Assembly: GCA_964519595.1 (NCBI GenBank)
Contig: CAZFJN010000001.1
Coordinates: 62,001 to 126,000 of the forward strand
DNA: 64,000 nt
Source of the DNA: JANRKF01 sp964519595
GTDB lineage: Bacteria; Pseudomonadota; Alphaproteobacteria; Rickettsiales; SXRF01
Direction of reading: 5' to 3'
The position numbers and the translations under genes were made by a program. Each line of letters opens with the position of its first letter. Within the stretch, counting starts at the first letter, position 1. Shown here piece by piece: positions 44,640-54,956 of the stretch. The notes below the pieces were generated by a model. The model did no database searches. It saw only the letters and a list, made by a program, of their open reading frames with translations, and was not told where the DNA came from.

Positions 44640-46253
44640 TTATTTTATGCAAGAAGAATATAAATCGTGATATGCGCCATATTGATCTTGTTTTTTGTAG
44701 TATCTGGCAACGCGCGCGCGCATTGAAGCGCAGCATGATTGATATAGTTCACGGTCAGCAAACAGCTTTAAAACGCCGCTGGCAAGCGCGGAAGAATTAG
44801 AAGGCGGCACAACCACGCCGCCAGGACCAAGATTTGGCGCTTCATTGACACTTCCCATTAGCAATTCACGGCAAGATCCTACATCAGTTACTACTGCCGG
44901 AATTCCTGCCGCTCCTGCTTCTAATATAACCAGAGGCTGTGCTTCGCTGATACTGCAGGAAACCAGAATATCAATTTCCGGTAGATAATCTTCGATTTTT
45001 ACCTGGCCGGTAAAAATAATATTATTATCAAGCGCAAAAAACCGCGCCATATTGCGGCATTCCTCAGCGTAAGCAGGATCTTCATCGCTTGAGCCAATGA
45101 TCAGCGCACGCAGATTCGGAATGGTTTTTATTATCGAAGCAACGGCGGTTAGAAAATTCTTAATATCCTTAATTGGAACAACGCGACAGATAAGGCCAAT
45201 TGTCGGACGCATTTCTGTTGCGGAAATTTTTGCTGCAGAAATTTCTGTTGCGGAAATTTTCGTTGCAGAAGATGAATCAGCAGATAAGAAATTACGCCTT
45301 GGAATGCGCGAGAATCTTTCAATATCTATGCCGTTTGGAATAACTTTCATTTTCTCAGGATTTGCGCCGTCGGCAAGCTGCGCCTTCTGATTGTCGCCAT
45401 ATAGAGTTATTATATGATCTGCCGCTTCGTAGGAAATGCGCGAATAGTTCGTAAAAATATCTATCCATAAATCATGCAAATCTCGTTCGCTGAAATCAAT
45501 GGTCATTGCTTTTGAGCCAGCATCATCGAGCCAATCGGCAAGAGCAATTTCAATACGCCGTTCGTTAGTATATATTCCGTGTTCTGTGATTATGGAAGGA
45601 CGTCCGGTTTCAATTCTTGTACGCGCTGACATAAGTCCAGCATATCCGGTGCTTAAAGCGTGGTAGCAGCGCGCTGGCGGCAATTCTGCAATCATCAGAG
45701 AATATAAATTTCCCATAATAGAGCGCCACGACCAGAAATAATCAAGCATTGAGCTGTTGGGAAAGGAGGTTTTATACATGTTAGTGAGCAATTCCCAGGC
45801 TTGCTCGCTATCAAGCATCATTTTACTGCCGAGAAGATCACGATAAGGCGCAACGGCTGAAAGCATTGCGCTGTAATCAGCAAGAGATGCGCCGGAAGAA
45901 GTAAGCGCCATAAGCGGTTGTTGCAAAGATTTAAACAAAGCGGCAGCTGCTTCGCTGTTCATTTTTTTTCCAGTCGGCAGGCGCTGGAGAAAGAGCTGTG
46001 ACAAGCCGCTGATATTTTTTGGCAATTCATAGCGCAATTGCGGAACTTCATCACGCGGCAAAATGGTAATCACATGAAAAGTAAAATCCGGATGGTTGCG
46101 GATCATATCATGTGTCCATGCTGATACGCCGCCGAAAACATAAGGATATGTTCCTTCCATTATCAGGCATATATCTGCCGGCTTATGTTCTGCCGACTTA
46201 TGTTCTGCCGGCTGATGCGAAGATTTAATGCTATTATGCTCTGAATATTTCAT
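44640..46253 (-). CDS. pelF: Pel polysaccharide glycosyltransferase PelF
   Basis: Cytosolic GT4-type glycosyltransferase that polymerises the Pel chain. About 537 residues. The family start ICLIMEGTYPYVFGGVSAW follows a short repeat-bearing tail (AEHKSAEHKPA). The EX7E catalytic motif is E437...E445 in SEAQPLVILE. The ATG at 46253 is chosen because it gives the canonical start and a 20-base overlap with pelE; a longer frame to 46379 would overlap pelE by 146 bases. A repeat-derived insertion (about 20 residues of SATKISATEIS type, DNA about 45205-45290) precedes the C-terminal GT-B domain. Confidence 0.93.
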   Translation of the reverse strand: MKYSEHNSIKSSHQPAEHKSAEHKPADICLIMEGTYPYVFGGVSAWTHDMIRNHPDFTFHVITILPRDEVPQLRYELPKNISGLSQLFLQRLPTGKKMNSEAAAALFKSLQQPLMALTSSGASLADYSAMLSAVAPYRDLLGSKMMLDSEQAWELLTNMYKTSFPNSSMLDYFWSWRSIMGNLYSLMIAELPPARCYHALSTGYAGLMSARTRIETGRPSIITEHGIYTNERRIEIALADWLDDAGSKAMTIDFSERDLHDLWIDIFTNYSRISYEAADHIITLYGDNQKAQLADGANPEKMKVIPNGIDIERFSRIPRRNFLSADSSSATKISATEISAAKISATEMRPTIGLICRVVPIKDIKNFLTAVASIIKTIPNLRALIIGSSDEDPAYAEECRNMARFFALDNNIIFTGQVKIEDYLPEIDILVSCSISEAQPLVILEAGAAGIPAVVTDVGSCRELLMGSVNEAPNLGPGGVVVPPSNSSALASGVLKLFADRELYQSCCASMRARVARYYKKQDQYGAYHDLYSSCIK

Positions 46254-47439
46254 GAACTGATTTTTCCAGCAAATTAGGTTTTTCCCACAGATTAAGGGCT
46301 TGTTTAAGTGATATAAGATGTAAATCATCGCGCTTTCCAGCCGGTTGCGCTTTTGCTGCAAATTCGCGCAGATCATCATATCTTCCGAGTGAAAACAGCG
46401 ACTCGCTGTACCAGTCTGAGATAGCGTCTAAATGGTTTTTATTGCCGCTTGCAGAATTTTTGTCGAGCGCGGTTTCAACATTTATCTGGTTGTTATTTTC
46501 AGCGAAATAACGCTCAAACCAGTAGCATGATTTTTCATAATTGCCGTTACGCATCATAATTCTGCCGATTTTTGCATAAACTGAATGATCTTGCGGATAA
46601 ATATTTAAATATTCATTGTATAAATCGAGAGCTTTTTTGCGATTTAACATCTCATTATCGCGATCGATAAGTCCTGTATAAGCATAATTATCATAATGTT
46701 CAGCAACGGCGAGCATTATTTCAGGATTTTTAAGCTTTGCGACTGGAAGAGCTGATAATTTATTCATCCGTTTGAGAAACTGTGATTCTATACGCGCAAT
46801 AGCGGTTGCTGCTTGAACGCGAATCATATTGCTGGAATCGTTCAGAGCTTTTCTGAATAAAGGCGCGAAATCAGGGCTGAAATGTCGTGTCATTTTGCCA
46901 AGAGCGTGACGTTTCTGCACATCGCTGCCGAAGGAGATAACATCAAGAAATGGAATAATTGTATGCGAAATAACTGCATCATCGCGGCCGCTTAGAATAT
47001 CTTCGTAAATTCTTTCGGAACGTGATTTTATTATGCGCGGAGAAATTGATTCAAAAAAATCATCAAAATTCTTATGGCTTTTTACGCCGTAAATACGAAT
47101 TACAATAGAAAGAATCACTCCGGCAGCTCCGAAAACGCCGCTGGTAAATATAGCAAGTGCCAGAATTGTTTCAAAACGCGCATCTGTTCTGGTTCGCAAG
47201 CGTAACAGAGCATAAAGAATTACAGCGAATGTTGTTGTCATATGTGCGATAATCGCCTGTGGCAGTGACCATATTCCAGTAATTAACTGCCAGATCAGAA
47301 ATATTTCAGCGGCAAGAGCGAGCGCAGCAATTAATAAAGCGCTTTTTCCTGTTGCCTGCTCAGTAGCGGCAATATGCAGATCAGGAGGCTTAAAATAAGC
47401 ATCTATCTGCTCGGATAATTCAAGAAAAGTTTTTTTCAT
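46234..47439 (-). CDS. pelE: Pel complex inner-membrane protein PelE
   Basis: A 401-residue protein with N-terminal membrane segments (about 34-55, 60-80 and 92-115) followed by helical HEAT/TPR-like repeats, including YPQDHSVYAKIGRIMMRNGN. PelE of Pseudomonas has the same layout but is somewhat shorter. It belongs to the PelDEFG inner-membrane complex. Identification leans on gene order between pelD and pelF as well as on topology. Confidence 0.85.
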   Translation of the reverse strand: MKKTFLELSEQIDAYFKPPDLHIAATEQATGKSALLIAALALAAEIFLIWQLITGIWSLPQAIIAHMTTTFAVILYALLRLRTRTDARFETILALAIFTSGVFGAAGVILSIVIRIYGVKSHKNFDDFFESISPRIIKSRSERIYEDILSGRDDAVISHTIIPFLDVISFGSDVQKRHALGKMTRHFSPDFAPLFRKALNDSSNMIRVQAATAIARIESQFLKRMNKLSALPVAKLKNPEIMLAVAEHYDNYAYTGLIDRDNEMLNRKKALDLYNEYLNIYPQDHSVYAKIGRIMMRNGNYEKSCYWFERYFAENNNQINVETALDKNSASGNKNHLDAISDWYSESLFSLGRYDDLREFAAKAQPAGKRDDLHLISLKQALNLWEKPNLLEKSVHEIFRA

Positions 47440-47500
47440 AGCATTTATTTTTTATCATTTATTCTTTATCATTGTTCTATGGCAAATTTGTGAACACTGT

Positions 47501-48904
47501 TTACTGAAGCGGCTTGTTGTTTTTAGCATCATATATGTTTTGAATTGTGAATGTTATGTTAGCATTCTCAGCGATAATTGCCAGATCGACTGAAAGTTTA
47601 CGGCGAATTTTATCAAGCACAATCTGCGCGCCTTCCAGAGAAGTTGTCGGCAATACTATTGAATAACCTCCCTCTTCATCAGCACTGTCGAAAGCAAGGT
47701 CAACAGAACGCAACACGCTCTGCACTGAAGCAGAAAGCGCCTGAGCAATGCGAATTCGCACCTCTTTATCAAATTGCAGAGGATTGTTAAGCTTAACCTG
47801 CAGCATGGTAACGTCAAAGCCAACGCGTTTTGAAAGAGCTTTTATATAGTCAATATAACGATAAAAATAATGTTCAGTGAGCAGATTATGATCAGGATTA
47901 ATGATACTTGATGATTTACTTAAGTGATATTTATGCGCGTTTATCATTGCCAGACCGCCCCAGTCGCAAATTGCCGCGAAAGTTTGAATATTAGTGATAT
48001 GCAAATCGACAAAATTCATTTTTTCGATTTTCAGCATTCCGAATACTTCGCCGCTTTCACGATCAACTAAAGGTCCGGCAATTATTCCCTGACTGATGCC
48101 CTGATGCGAAAGAATTTGTTCCTGCTCAGGAATAACCACGCAGATTACAGATTTTTTATTAACTACCGCGTCGTAAATTTTGCTGTCAGTTGAAAATTCA
48201 TTAAGGAAAGAATCTTTTTCTTCCCAGCCGTGAATAAGGGTGTTTTGTAAGCCGGTTTTGTGCAAGGAATAAAGCGAGAATTTCTCCGGATTAAGCGTAG
48301 ATTCAACAAGTTCTTCAATGCCTTTCATAACCTCAATGCCGCTTAAGCTTTCAAGGGTTTTTGCCGCGTGATAAACTGAAATTGCCGAGCGCATCTGGCC
48401 GGCAACCTGAAGTTCAAGGCGCTGTTTTACTTCTTTAACTTTTTCGTAAGCGGCGCTTATTTCATGTTCACGTTTTTGCGAATCATTAAGCTCTCTTTCC
48501 AAACGTTCACGCTCAAAAATATGCATTTGGCGCAATTCGCCAAAAACCACTGCTGCCGCCAGATTAAGCAAAGGAACGCGCAGAACGTAAAATAGATATT
48601 CATAAGCATCCTGCGTGATAGTTTGCTCAGGCAGTTGCCAGCAAAATAATGAAATACTAGTTATGAAGGTTGCGAATAAAGCTTCTTTTGTACCGTATTT
48701 ACAAGCGATAATCAGGACAATAAAAAGATAAGGACTAGGGCTTATATTCCAGTAATTTGTGCGATCGAGAAACACTGAATCAAACAGCAGCAACGCGATT
48801 ACGGCAATAGTAATTTCCAGCAACGCCGAAAGGCGCAGGCCAAGAAATAGCCTGCGCGGCGGTTTGACGTAAGATTTAAAATCCTCAGTCGTTGTCACTG
48901 TCAT
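47501..48904 (-). CDS. pelD: c-di-GMP receptor PelD
   Basis: Inner-membrane regulator that binds cyclic di-GMP and switches on Pel synthesis. About 467 residues: four N-terminal membrane segments (first about 24-42), a GAF domain and a degenerate GGDEF domain. The inhibitory-site motif RxxD, which binds the ligand in PelD, is present as R399-S-V-D402. The GGDEF active-site motif is lost (ADEEGGY), so it should bind but not make c-di-GMP. The ATG at 48904 has GGAG five bases upstream and overlaps pelB by 20 bases; the longer frame to 49108 would overlap far more. Confidence 0.92.
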   Translation of the reverse strand: MTVTTTEDFKSYVKPPRRLFLGLRLSALLEITIAVIALLLFDSVFLDRTNYWNISPSPYLFIVLIIACKYGTKEALFATFITSISLFCWQLPEQTITQDAYEYLFYVLRVPLLNLAAAVVFGELRQMHIFERERLERELNDSQKREHEISAAYEKVKEVKQRLELQVAGQMRSAISVYHAAKTLESLSGIEVMKGIEELVESTLNPEKFSLYSLHKTGLQNTLIHGWEEKDSFLNEFSTDSKIYDAVVNKKSVICVVIPEQEQILSHQGISQGIIAGPLVDRESGEVFGMLKIEKMNFVDLHITNIQTFAAICDWGGLAMINAHKYHLSKSSSIINPDHNLLTEHYFYRYIDYIKALSKRVGFDVTMLQVKLNNPLQFDKEVRIRIAQALSASVQSVLRSVDLAFDSADEEGGYSIVLPTTSLEGAQIVLDKIRRKLSVDLAIIAENANITFTIQNIYDAKNNKPLQ

Positions 48905-51900
48905 ATCTCCAGCGAAGATTAATGCCAATTCGTGTTGTCGCGCTGCTGCTGTTGCTGCGATCAAGTCCGTAAAGAGCGCGGAGCTGTAAATCCAGCGCCT
49001 CGTTAATTGTATATGTAAGGCGGCCAAGGCAGGAAGGAGAGCTGCCGCCAAAGCGATCAAAAGCATAGCCGCTAAAAATATCGCCGCGCAAATCTCTGCT
49101 AAAATCACGCGCTATATTGACTGAGAAGAAATGCACCTCGCGTGATCCTTGCGCGAAAAGCCGCGTGTAATAGCCGCCGCTGTCGAGTGATTTTTTGTGA
49201 TTTAAATCATATTCAGCATCAAAGCCATAACCAAGCGCGATATATGGAAATTTCTCGCGGAGAATATAAATAATTTCCAGCTTGCTGGAGATTGTTTGTA
49301 AAACCTTGTCGGCAAATTCATTGTCATAATTATTAACGCCGCCATTTACGCTGATAAACCAGCGCGGATCAGGTTTTATAAGATGAGATGCTGATATTCT
49401 GTCGCGAGTTGCATAGTCAAGAATCGCGTCAAAACCTTCCCAGTAAGGTTTTTGCCATTCAACTGCAAATCCTGTTTCGCCAAATTCATTGAGGAAATTA
49501 TAATAACCGCCAATTCCGGCTGATTCTTCATTGCCAAAGAGAGAAGCCTTAATTCTTCTGCCATTTTCAGCGTAATAATTAACGGAAACTTCCATTTGCC
49601 GTCTGCTGTCAGAGAAATTTCCTATTCTGCCGTCGGCACGGCGCAGAGCAGAAACATCAACCATATTCTGCTTTAATATTGCGTCTAAGCGAATATTATT
49701 GTCATTATGACGGAAATTGCGATAACCGCTAATGGTGGAAATATTTTGCGTTTGATCGTCAGAAGAAAGAATTTCGTGATCAAGAATAAAATGTGAAGCA
49801 TGTTGACGTTTTAAATTACGCTCTAATTCCTGCAGCCCTTGATGATGCGGCGCTAATAAGCGTGCTGCTTTAGCTAATTCTAATGATTTTAAAGGATTAC
49901 CGCCGCTTAATTCAGCGCTGGCAGCAAGCGCCAGAATCTGAGTATTTCTGCTGTTTGCAGGATTAGCAGCGAGTAATTTATTTACACGCGCAAGAGCATT
50001 GTGAATTTTTCCTGTTTCCAGCTCATAACGCGCTTGCAATAATTCATAACGCAACGCAAGCCTTGCTTTTTCTGCCTTAGCGCGCGCTGATGATTCAATT
50101 TCCGGATATAACGATAAAACATAACTATCTTTACCACTTATTCCTGATTCTTTTACCACGATTGTATAATCAGGATTTGCCGCAATCAAAGCCGCATGAT
50201 GTCCTTCGCTGACATAGCTAATCCAGCTTGCTGCTTGCAGTGGTTTTAATAATTCTCTTTGTTCATCGCCAAAAACTTGTGGAAATTTCAGCAATAATTT
50301 CTTGCCCTCTTCAATTAATTCATAGCTGGCAATTAATCTGCCGGTATTAAGCTGTAGCGAAGGAATTTTTGTTTCCTGTAAAGCTGAATCATCTGCTGAG
50401 AATTTGCCAGAAAATCCTGAAAGAATTTCCTGAGCTTGTTCATAGCGGCGTAAATCAAGCAAGGCGGCGATATAATCAGCGCGCAGTGACACATTATCAG
50501 GATTAGCAGCAAGAGCCTCTCTTAAAATTGTAAGCCCCTCTTCCTGCTTGCCAAGCCAGATTTTGCTGATTGCAGAAACAGTTTCCGTTTCCGGACTATT
50601 CCGTTTCTGCTCGGCAATTAAACGCGCCGCAGCAGAATAAAAATTTCCCGCTTCTTTAAGCTTTTCCTGATGACGAAGTAATTCAGCATAAATGAACAAC
50701 ACGCGATAAGGATCAGGAACAAGCTTTTCCTGATTCTCAACTATTTCCTTATCTTCATCTGCCTTAATATTTTTTTCCTGAATATTTCTTTCCTGAATAT
50801 TTCTTTCCTGAATGCTTTTTTCCTGAATGTTTGCTTCATGAATATTATTTTCCTGAATGTTTTTCAGTTTTGCCGCAGATTTGCTCAAATACAGCGCGCT
50901 TTTTTCATATTCTCCTTGCTCAAAAGCAAGAATGCCTAGTTCGCTGTTTGCTTCGTAATCATCATTATTTAAGATAAGAATTGCCTGATAAGCCTGCTGC
51001 GCGAAATTTGTGAAATCATGTTGCCTTGCTAATTGTCCATATTGGCGCAGATTTTCTATGTTGTTTTCAGCCAGCGAATTTTTGATATTGCTTTCTGCAA
51101 TAGCAGCAAAATCTCCATTATTAATCGTTGCATTTATATAACGAGCGGAAAACATCTTGTTTTTAAGCGCCTGCGGATTGCTGCCGGCTAAAGCAAGAAC
51201 ATCATTATCAGCAGCATAATTAGCCAGCAAATCAAGCCAGCCAGATTGTTCCTGTAAAGATGCGCTCCTTATTGCCGCTAAATAATGTTTTTTAAGCCAG
51301 CTTACTTGTTCTGTGTTTAAATAAGGTCCCCACAAATAAAGGAGAGTTTTAACATCAGCACTGTCATAAGAAACAACAGCAGCATTTGTTGCAGTTGTTT
51401 TAGTTGTAGTAGTTGTTGTTGTAGTTGTTGTTGTAGTGGTAGTTGCTTTAGTTTTTGTAGTTGAAGAAATGAGTGATAAAAGTAATGCCTCAGCGTCAGA
51501 ATAATAACCGTTATTAAGCAAGGTAAAGGCAATAGCGCGGCGTTCATCTGCGGAAGATTCAGCTTGGTTAGCAAGTTTTATCCAGAAGATTCGCGCTTGT
51601 TCATGATTTCCTGATTTGTCGAGATTAGTAGCGTATATATGCGCCCAGTTGCCGCCCTTTTCTTCCGCCAACTGCTTGATTGCCGGCAGCGCAATGTCGC
51701 TTAATTGTGCATTGATAAGCGTGTAAATCAAGGCAAGGCGTTCTTCTTCTGTAATATTTCCTGCTAATTTGGCGCGCGCGTAGCTGGTCAATTCAGCGTG
51801 ATATTTGCTTTTCTTCTCTTCTGATGTTTTTGATTTTTCTGATGCTTCTGACTCTTCTGATGATTTTGATGATTTTGTTTCATTCTGCGCGGCTTGCGCT

Positions 51901-53654
51901 AAAACTGCCAGATAGTTTTGCGCGTCTTCGCTGGAATTTTCAATATTGACGCGCAGTAAATCAATCGCTTCATCATATTTATCAAGTTTTAAATAACTGC
52001 CAGTAAGCAGGCTGCGCGACATTGGAGAATCATATAAGCTTTGCATTTTTTTAGCGATGGTAACAGCGATTTGCCACTGCTGATAACGATTAGCAGTAAA
52101 TAACAGATCATTCAGATCAGCCTGCCTGATAAGATTTTCCTGTGCATTTATCCACGATTTGACAAGGTTCTCATCACCTTGCGCTACGGCATAATGCATC
52201 AGCATAAGCTCTATTTCAGGATCTTGTCTGTTAAGCATTATTTTTGCCAGATAGCTCGCGCCTTGCGTGATTTCATCAAGCTCAAAATAGATTTGCGCTA
52301 TATCAAGAATTTCCTTGGCAGAAATATTGTCAGGATTTTGTTGATAAATATCCGCAGAATTCTTGATGAGATTTAGAAAATATAACGAGCAGTTTCTTTT
52401 TCCAGCTTCCTTACATAAGCGAGCAATTTGCAAAGATTGTTTATTGCTCAGCTTATCAATTGCCGGATAATTACTTTTACTGAGCTTATAATCATCATGA
52501 TGATTGATTACCTTAATGGCAATTGCCACAACTGGAAAACTTTCCTGAATTTTAGCAGCAGCGAAACGTTCATTTAATAATTCCAGAAAAGATGAATCAT
52601 TATCACGCTTCTTGCGAATCTGCGCGCGCTCGATAATCAGCAATAGCTCAGATTCAGTCAATACAGAAAGATCAAGAGTAGAAAGCAGCGTTGTCGCCAT
52701 TTCGCGTTCGCCGTCAGAAACCGCTGACAATAGAAAGTTTTTAGCCAAAGCCGGAGGAAGGCGCTTTTCTTCTGATAATTTTTTCAGACGAACATAAACA
52801 TCATTATGTTCAGAAAGAGCAGTCTTTGCCAGAACATATTGCACAAGCAAATCTGCTTCAGAATTTATTTCATCATCAGGAATTTTGCCAAGGAAAGAAA
52901 GAGCAAGAGAAGGCTCGCCCTTGAAATGCAATAAGCCGGCAATCTTGGCAGCCTGCTTCTGATCATTATGCGCGTAAATCCAGGCGCGCGCTTCTTTTAT
53001 TGCATCTTTCTGGTTTTTATCATCAAGTAGAAAGCTTATCATCAGCATCGCTTCATTAAATGAATAATGATCTGGATGAAGCCTTTGAAACTCGCGCAAA
53101 GTGGCAATTGCCGGCTTGTATAAATTTCCCGCCGCCAGCACATTGGCAAGATCAATAAACCGCGCCGGATTTGTTCCTTTTTCATTGTTAATAATTTTTC
53201 TCAACGCTTCTGCTTGTTTTTTATATTCGCCGCTGGCGTTGTAAATCTGAGAAAGCTGCGATAAGGCTTCGTTAGTTTCACTATTGCTGCCTAGCTTGCT
53301 GATAATTTCCAGATTGCGGCGATAATCTTCCTGGCGGTTAGCGTAACGATATAAAATTCCCAGCTCATTACGCGCCACAAGATGCGTAGGATTAGCAGCA
53401 ACAAAGCTTTCCATAATTTGCGTAGCTTTATCAACAGCGCCAATTTTTAAATAAAGATCGCTTAAATTTTTTGTAACTTCCAAAGACAGCTTGTTTTGCG
53501 CCAGCTGATTCTCATAAGTTTTTGTAGCCTCTTCAAAGCGCTTGTCTTTCATCTGCATCAGCGCAATTTCCTGCTGTCCTGGCATTAGAAAAATACTGCC
53601 GACTGCAATCAGCAGAGAAAAAATAATGATTATAAAAATATGATTCTTAGACAT
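48885..53654 (-). CDS. pelB: Pel outer-membrane exporter PelB, enlarged by low-complexity inserts
   Basis: A 1589-residue protein with an N-terminal membrane anchor (about 5-24), a very long TPR superhelix and a C-terminal beta-barrel (last 300 or so residues, ending NLRWRYDSDND). It guides the polymer across the periplasm and out. Pseudomonas PelB is about 1190 residues; the difference is partly extra TPR length and partly three repeat-derived inserts: Ser/Glu/Lys (DNA about 51810-51880), a poly-Thr run (about 51380-51465) and copies of NIQER/NIQEK with a 15-bp unit (about 50760-50860). pelC should follow but pelD does. Confidence 0.92.
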   Translation of the reverse strand: MSKNHIFIIIIFSLLIAVGSIFLMPGQQEIALMQMKDKRFEEATKTYENQLAQNKLSLEVTKNLSDLYLKIGAVDKATQIMESFVAANPTHLVARNELGILYRYANRQEDYRRNLEIISKLGSNSETNEALSQLSQIYNASGEYKKQAEALRKIINNEKGTNPARFIDLANVLAAGNLYKPAIATLREFQRLHPDHYSFNEAMLMISFLLDDKNQKDAIKEARAWIYAHNDQKQAAKIAGLLHFKGEPSLALSFLGKIPDDEINSEADLLVQYVLAKTALSEHNDVYVRLKKLSEEKRLPPALAKNFLLSAVSDGEREMATTLLSTLDLSVLTESELLLIIERAQIRKKRDNDSSFLELLNERFAAAKIQESFPVVAIAIKVINHHDDYKLSKSNYPAIDKLSNKQSLQIARLCKEAGKRNCSLYFLNLIKNSADIYQQNPDNISAKEILDIAQIYFELDEITQGASYLAKIMLNRQDPEIELMLMHYAVAQGDENLVKSWINAQENLIRQADLNDLLFTANRYQQWQIAVTIAKKMQSLYDSPMSRSLLTGSYLKLDKYDEAIDLLRVNIENSSEDAQNYLAVLAQAAQNETKSSKSSEESEASEKSKTSEEKKSKYHAELTSYARAKLAGNITEEERLALIYTLINAQLSDIALPAIKQLAEEKGGNWAHIYATNLDKSGNHEQARIFWIKLANQAESSADERRAIAFTLLNNGYYSDAEALLLSLISSTTKTKATTTTTTTTTTTTTTKTTATNAAVVSYDSADVKTLLYLWGPYLNTEQVSWLKKHYLAAIRSASLQEQSGWLDLLANYAADNDVLALAGSNPQALKNKMFSARYINATINNGDFAAIAESNIKNSLAENNIENLRQYGQLARQHDFTNFAQQAYQAILILNNDDYEANSELGILAFEQGEYEKSALYLSKSAAKLKNIQENNIHEANIQEKSIQERNIQERNIQEKNIKADEDKEIVENQEKLVPDPYRVLFIYAELLRHQEKLKEAGNFYSAAARLIAEQKRNSPETETVSAISKIWLGKQEEGLTILREALAANPDNVSLRADYIAALLDLRRYEQAQEILSGFSGKFSADDSALQETKIPSLQLNTGRLIASYELIEEGKKLLLKFPQVFGDEQRELLKPLQAASWISYVSEGHHAALIAANPDYTIVVKESGISGKDSYVLSLYPEIESSARAKAEKARLALRYELLQARYELETGKIHNALARVNKLLAANPANSRNTQILALAASAELSGGNPLKSLELAKAARLLAPHHQGLQELERNLKRQHASHFILDHEILSSDDQTQNISTISGYRNFRHNDNNIRLDAILKQNMVDVSALRRADGRIGNFSDSRRQMEVSVNYYAENGRRIKASLFGNEESAGIGGYYNFLNEFGETGFAVEWQKPYWEGFDAILDYATRDRISASHLIKPDPRWFISVNGGVNNYDNEFADKVLQTISSKLEIIYILREKFPYIALGYGFDAEYDLNHKKSLDSGGYYTRLFAQGSREVHFFSVNIARDFSRDLRGDIFSGYAFDRFGGSSPSCLGRLTYTINEALDLQLRALYGLDRSNSSSATTRIGINLRWRYDSDND

Positions 53655-53979
53655 GCTGCTAGTGTCTGCTTAAAGCGTGTTCTGAAAGCGGTTATATTCC
53701 GGAATAATCTTCCATCGTCAGCACAGCATAGCACTACATGGTAAAAGTTTGATTTATAAGTAAAATTACCAAAAAATTAACAAAAATATCTGCTTTTATC
53801 ATGCTCTTAATATTTATAATTTACGGAATTTTTTCAGCATCAGAGGCTAAAAGCGCAATTAAACGCGAAATAAAGTTAATTTTATAATTTAATCAGCATG
53901 TTATCTGCAAGAAGCAACGCTAAAATAAGCTGAGGATTATGTAATGGAAAAAATAAAGTCGCGGCAATGGTTAAGTTAA

Positions 53980-54079
53980 NNNNNNNNNNNNNNNNNNNNN
54001 NNNNNNNNNNNNNNNNNNNNNNNNNNNNNNNNNNNNNNNNNNNNNNNNNNNNNNNNNNNNNNNNNNNNNNNNNNNNNNN
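53980..54079. other. Sequence gap (100 N) at the 3' end of pelA
   Basis: Exactly 100 N, true size unknown. It begins directly after the glycosidase domain of pelA. The 99 bases on its left (53882-53979) encode an open tail in one frame, but whether this belongs to pelA, to pelC or to neither cannot be decided. Confidence 0.99.
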
Positions 54080-54940
54080 ATACTTCCCCTCCGGCTCCGG
54101 AGTTAAAGTTTGCAGATCAATTGTTGAGACGTAAGGAATAAAGCCTGCTGCACGTTGCGTTGCATAGATTTTTCCGATTGTCTGAATATCAGTTGGCGGC
54201 CAGTAATCAAGCGTGTAAATTTTTAAGCGCGGCGATTTATTTTTTGCCGCATATAGTTTTGTCAGATAATCGCGCCGCTCTGAATCGTTTAAGAAAAACC
54301 ATTCGCCATTTTCGTGATTAAGAGTGGTAAGAGTGCTTTCAGCAAGAAACATGTCAATATCGTCAGAAACATTTGGCAAAATTTCAAAACCACGATTGAG
54401 CATTATTGTCATTCCAGGATAACGCGCGCGAATATTCTTGATTAACTCTACCATCGCATTCTTCAAACCGTAATAGCTTGCCGGATTGTGGTTTTCCAAC
54501 CAGATGATGCTATCAACCGTGTCAATCATGATGCCGTCAAAACCTTGCGCCAGAATAGAAGGAATTATGTTATCAAGAACATAAGAATGCCATTGCGGAT
54601 TGCGCGTATCAATAATCGGATTTCCTTTCCATGCGCTATCTGTATCAAGAATAAGGCCAAGAGCCTTTAGCTCCTCAAAATTCTTGCGATATGTCTCCGC
54701 CTCGCCAAGGCTTATATAGCCGAGAATTGTTTTTTTGCCGTCAATTAAACTATGCAAAGGCGGATGACTGTCGCGGTCAAATACAATCAGATCAAATTTT
54801 GCAAAGCTCTGCGCCGGCAAAGTTTCCGTATAATAAACTACCCAGCGTTCCGATTTACGCGAAAAGAATAAGAAAGCGGTAACTATCGCCACCGCAAGAA
54901 ACAAGATCGTTATAATTATTATTAACATGCGATGCGACAT
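54080..54940 (-). CDS. pelA: PelA glycoside hydrolase domain (3' end lost in gap)
   Basis: 287 residues are readable. A membrane anchor or uncleaved signal (about 5-26) is followed by a TIM-barrel domain of the PelA/endo-alpha-1,4-polygalactosaminidase type: GYISLGE (Glu80), GIMIDTVDS (Asp140), LNRGFE and AEST (Glu201), ending GFIPYVSTIDL. In Pseudomonas this domain trims Pel and is followed by a deacetylase domain in one protein of about 950 residues. Here the gap starts just after the hydrolase, so a deacetylase may be hidden in it or truly missing. The start lies 16 bp after the epimerase gene. Confidence 0.85.
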
Positions 54941-54956
54941 TTGATTCTGTTTATGT

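Noticed and set aside
53655..53881. Possible small RNA or tRNA between pelA and pelB
   Set aside because: No cloverleaf, strong hairpin or T-run terminator was found by eye in this AT-rich 227-bp spacer.
53882..53979. C-terminal end of pelA after the gap
   Set aside because: The joining frame depends on the arbitrary 100-N length. The 31-residue tail has no recognisable PelA feature, so it is left unassigned.
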